A DNA stretch of 64,000 nt from Pseudomonas sp. Root562 (GTDB lineage Bacteria; Pseudomonadota; Gammaproteobacteria; Pseudomonadales; Pseudomonadaceae), in assembly GCF_001427125.1 (NCBI RefSeq), contig NZ_LMGK01000026.1:115814-179813 (forward strand). Direction: 5' to 3'. Both the position numbers and the translations under genes were made by a program. The notes under the pieces were generated by a model that saw only the letters and a program-made list of their open reading frames with translations, had not been told where the DNA came from and did no database searches. This document shows, in pieces, positions 63,485 through 64,000 of this stretch. The stretch's first letter is position 1. Every line of letters starts with the position of its first letter.

Positions 63485-64000
63485 ATGTCGAGCAAGAAAA
63501 AGTCCCTGGAGATCGAAACCCTGCGCGGTCTGGCGTGCCTGCTGCTGGTGCTCTATCACGTCATCGGCCCGCTGGGCGGCGGCTTGAAGATCGACCTGGG
63601 CTCGCCGTTCCGGGTGATCGCCGACTCCATGGTGTATGTGCGCATGCCGCTGTTCACCTTCATCTCGGGCTACATCTATTCCATCTACAAAATCCGCGGC
63701 AATGACTTTTCCGCATTCTTCAGCGGCAAGGTTCGACGGTTGATCGTGCCGCTGTTTTGCGTAGGCATACCGTTCTCGGTGTTGCAGGCGGTTGGCCCGG
63801 GCGTGAACAAGGATGTCGGCGTGATCGACGCGTTGTTGTCGTTCTGGGTACCGATCAACCACTTCTGGTTCCTGCAGGCGGTGTTCATCATTTTCATGTT
63901 TGTCGGCCTGCTGGAGTGGCGTGGGCTGTTGCGCACCGCGACGCGCTTGAATCTGCTGTTCGCCTTTGCGGCGGTGGTGTTTTTGCTGCCGCCATTCACG
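63485..64000 (+). CDS. Acyltransferase 3 family protein (cut by window end)
   Basis: The first 172 residues of an inner-membrane O-acyltransferase. The N-terminal SLEIETLRGLACLLLVLYHV carries the family's RG...H motif (Arg/His of helix 1), and FTFISGYIYS and the INHFWFLQAVF segment are typical of acyltransferase 3 (OafA/ExoZ). It would add acetyl or succinyl groups to the polymer. The start has ATG at 63485 with GAGG upstream. The gene continues past 64000, so its end and full length are not visible. Confidence 0.88.
   Translation, partial: MSSKKKSLEIETLRGLACLLLVLYHVIGPLGGGLKIDLGSPFRVIADSMVYVRMPLFTFISGYIYSIYKIRGNDFSAFFSGKVRRLIVPLFCVGIPFSVLQAVGPGVNKDVGVIDALLSFWVPINHFWFLQAVFIIFMFVGLLEWRGLLRTATRLNLLFAFAAVVFLLPPFT

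Overview
The window is a chromosomal segment of a fluorescent Pseudomonas, most like the P. fluorescens group. The evidence is the GC-rich codon use, the family-typical proteins (PsrA, LexA/SulA, RssB/RssC, a long-form Gap, two-domain QueF), dispersed REP/REPIN repeats of the 'GCGAGCCTGCTCGC' and 'GGGAGCTTGCTCCC' types, and a gene order that, from memory, follows blocks of the P. aeruginosa PAO1 map (about PA1561-PA1571, PA3020-PA2986 and PA2810-PA2796). No rRNA, tRNA, insertion sequence, prophage or CRISPR array was seen.

Layout. 1-10.5 kb: a tandem repeat that copies the end of the aerotaxis receptor gene, then aer, a CPBP protease, aconitase acnA, rRNA methyltransferase rlmM, a long REP-like element, tusA, a MATE efflux pump, pdxB and a small conserved protein. 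10.7-17.9 kb: an MsbA-like ABC exporter, soluble lytic transglycosylase slt, ABC-F protein uup, a universal stress protein and a small membrane protein. 18.3-29.1 kb: the fadBA beta-oxidation operon, a DUF1653 protein, topA, two small conserved genes, the lexA-sulA SOS operon with two LexA boxes, psrA with two overlapping PsrA operators on its own promoter, and nagZ. 29.2-36 kb: a SWIM-SNF2 helicase, csiV and mfd on the minus strand. 36-45.3 kb: long-form gap, apbE, sthA, glpQ with a PilZ gene, and the lolC-lolD / lolE lipoprotein export genes. 45.3-54.7 kb: an orphan small ORF, a copRS two-component system divergent from a cupredoxin gene, queF, a DUF4404 protein, a HAD-like protein without its nucleophile, mlaA, rssB-rssC and tal.

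54.9-64 kb: an exopolysaccharide locus cut by the window end. A secreted glycoside hydrolase is divergent from a tightly packed run of a Wzb-like tyrosine phosphatase, a Wzc-like tyrosine autokinase, a GT4 glycosyltransferase, a polysaccharide pyruvyl transferase, a Wzx-like flippase, a Wzy-like polymerase candidate and an acyltransferase 3 protein. Together these suggest a Wzx/Wzy-type, pyruvylated and acylated polymer whose length is set by a kinase-phosphatase pair and which is trimmed by a periplasmic hydrolase. I cannot match it to a named Pseudomonas polymer (alginate, Psl, Pel, cellulose, levan), so it is the best candidate here for an undescribed system.

Regulation readable from sequence: LexA control of lexA-sulA, PsrA autorepression and a probable PsrA site before fadBA, a CusR/CopR-like palindrome between copR and the cupredoxin gene, and TGTAGT half-sites before gap.
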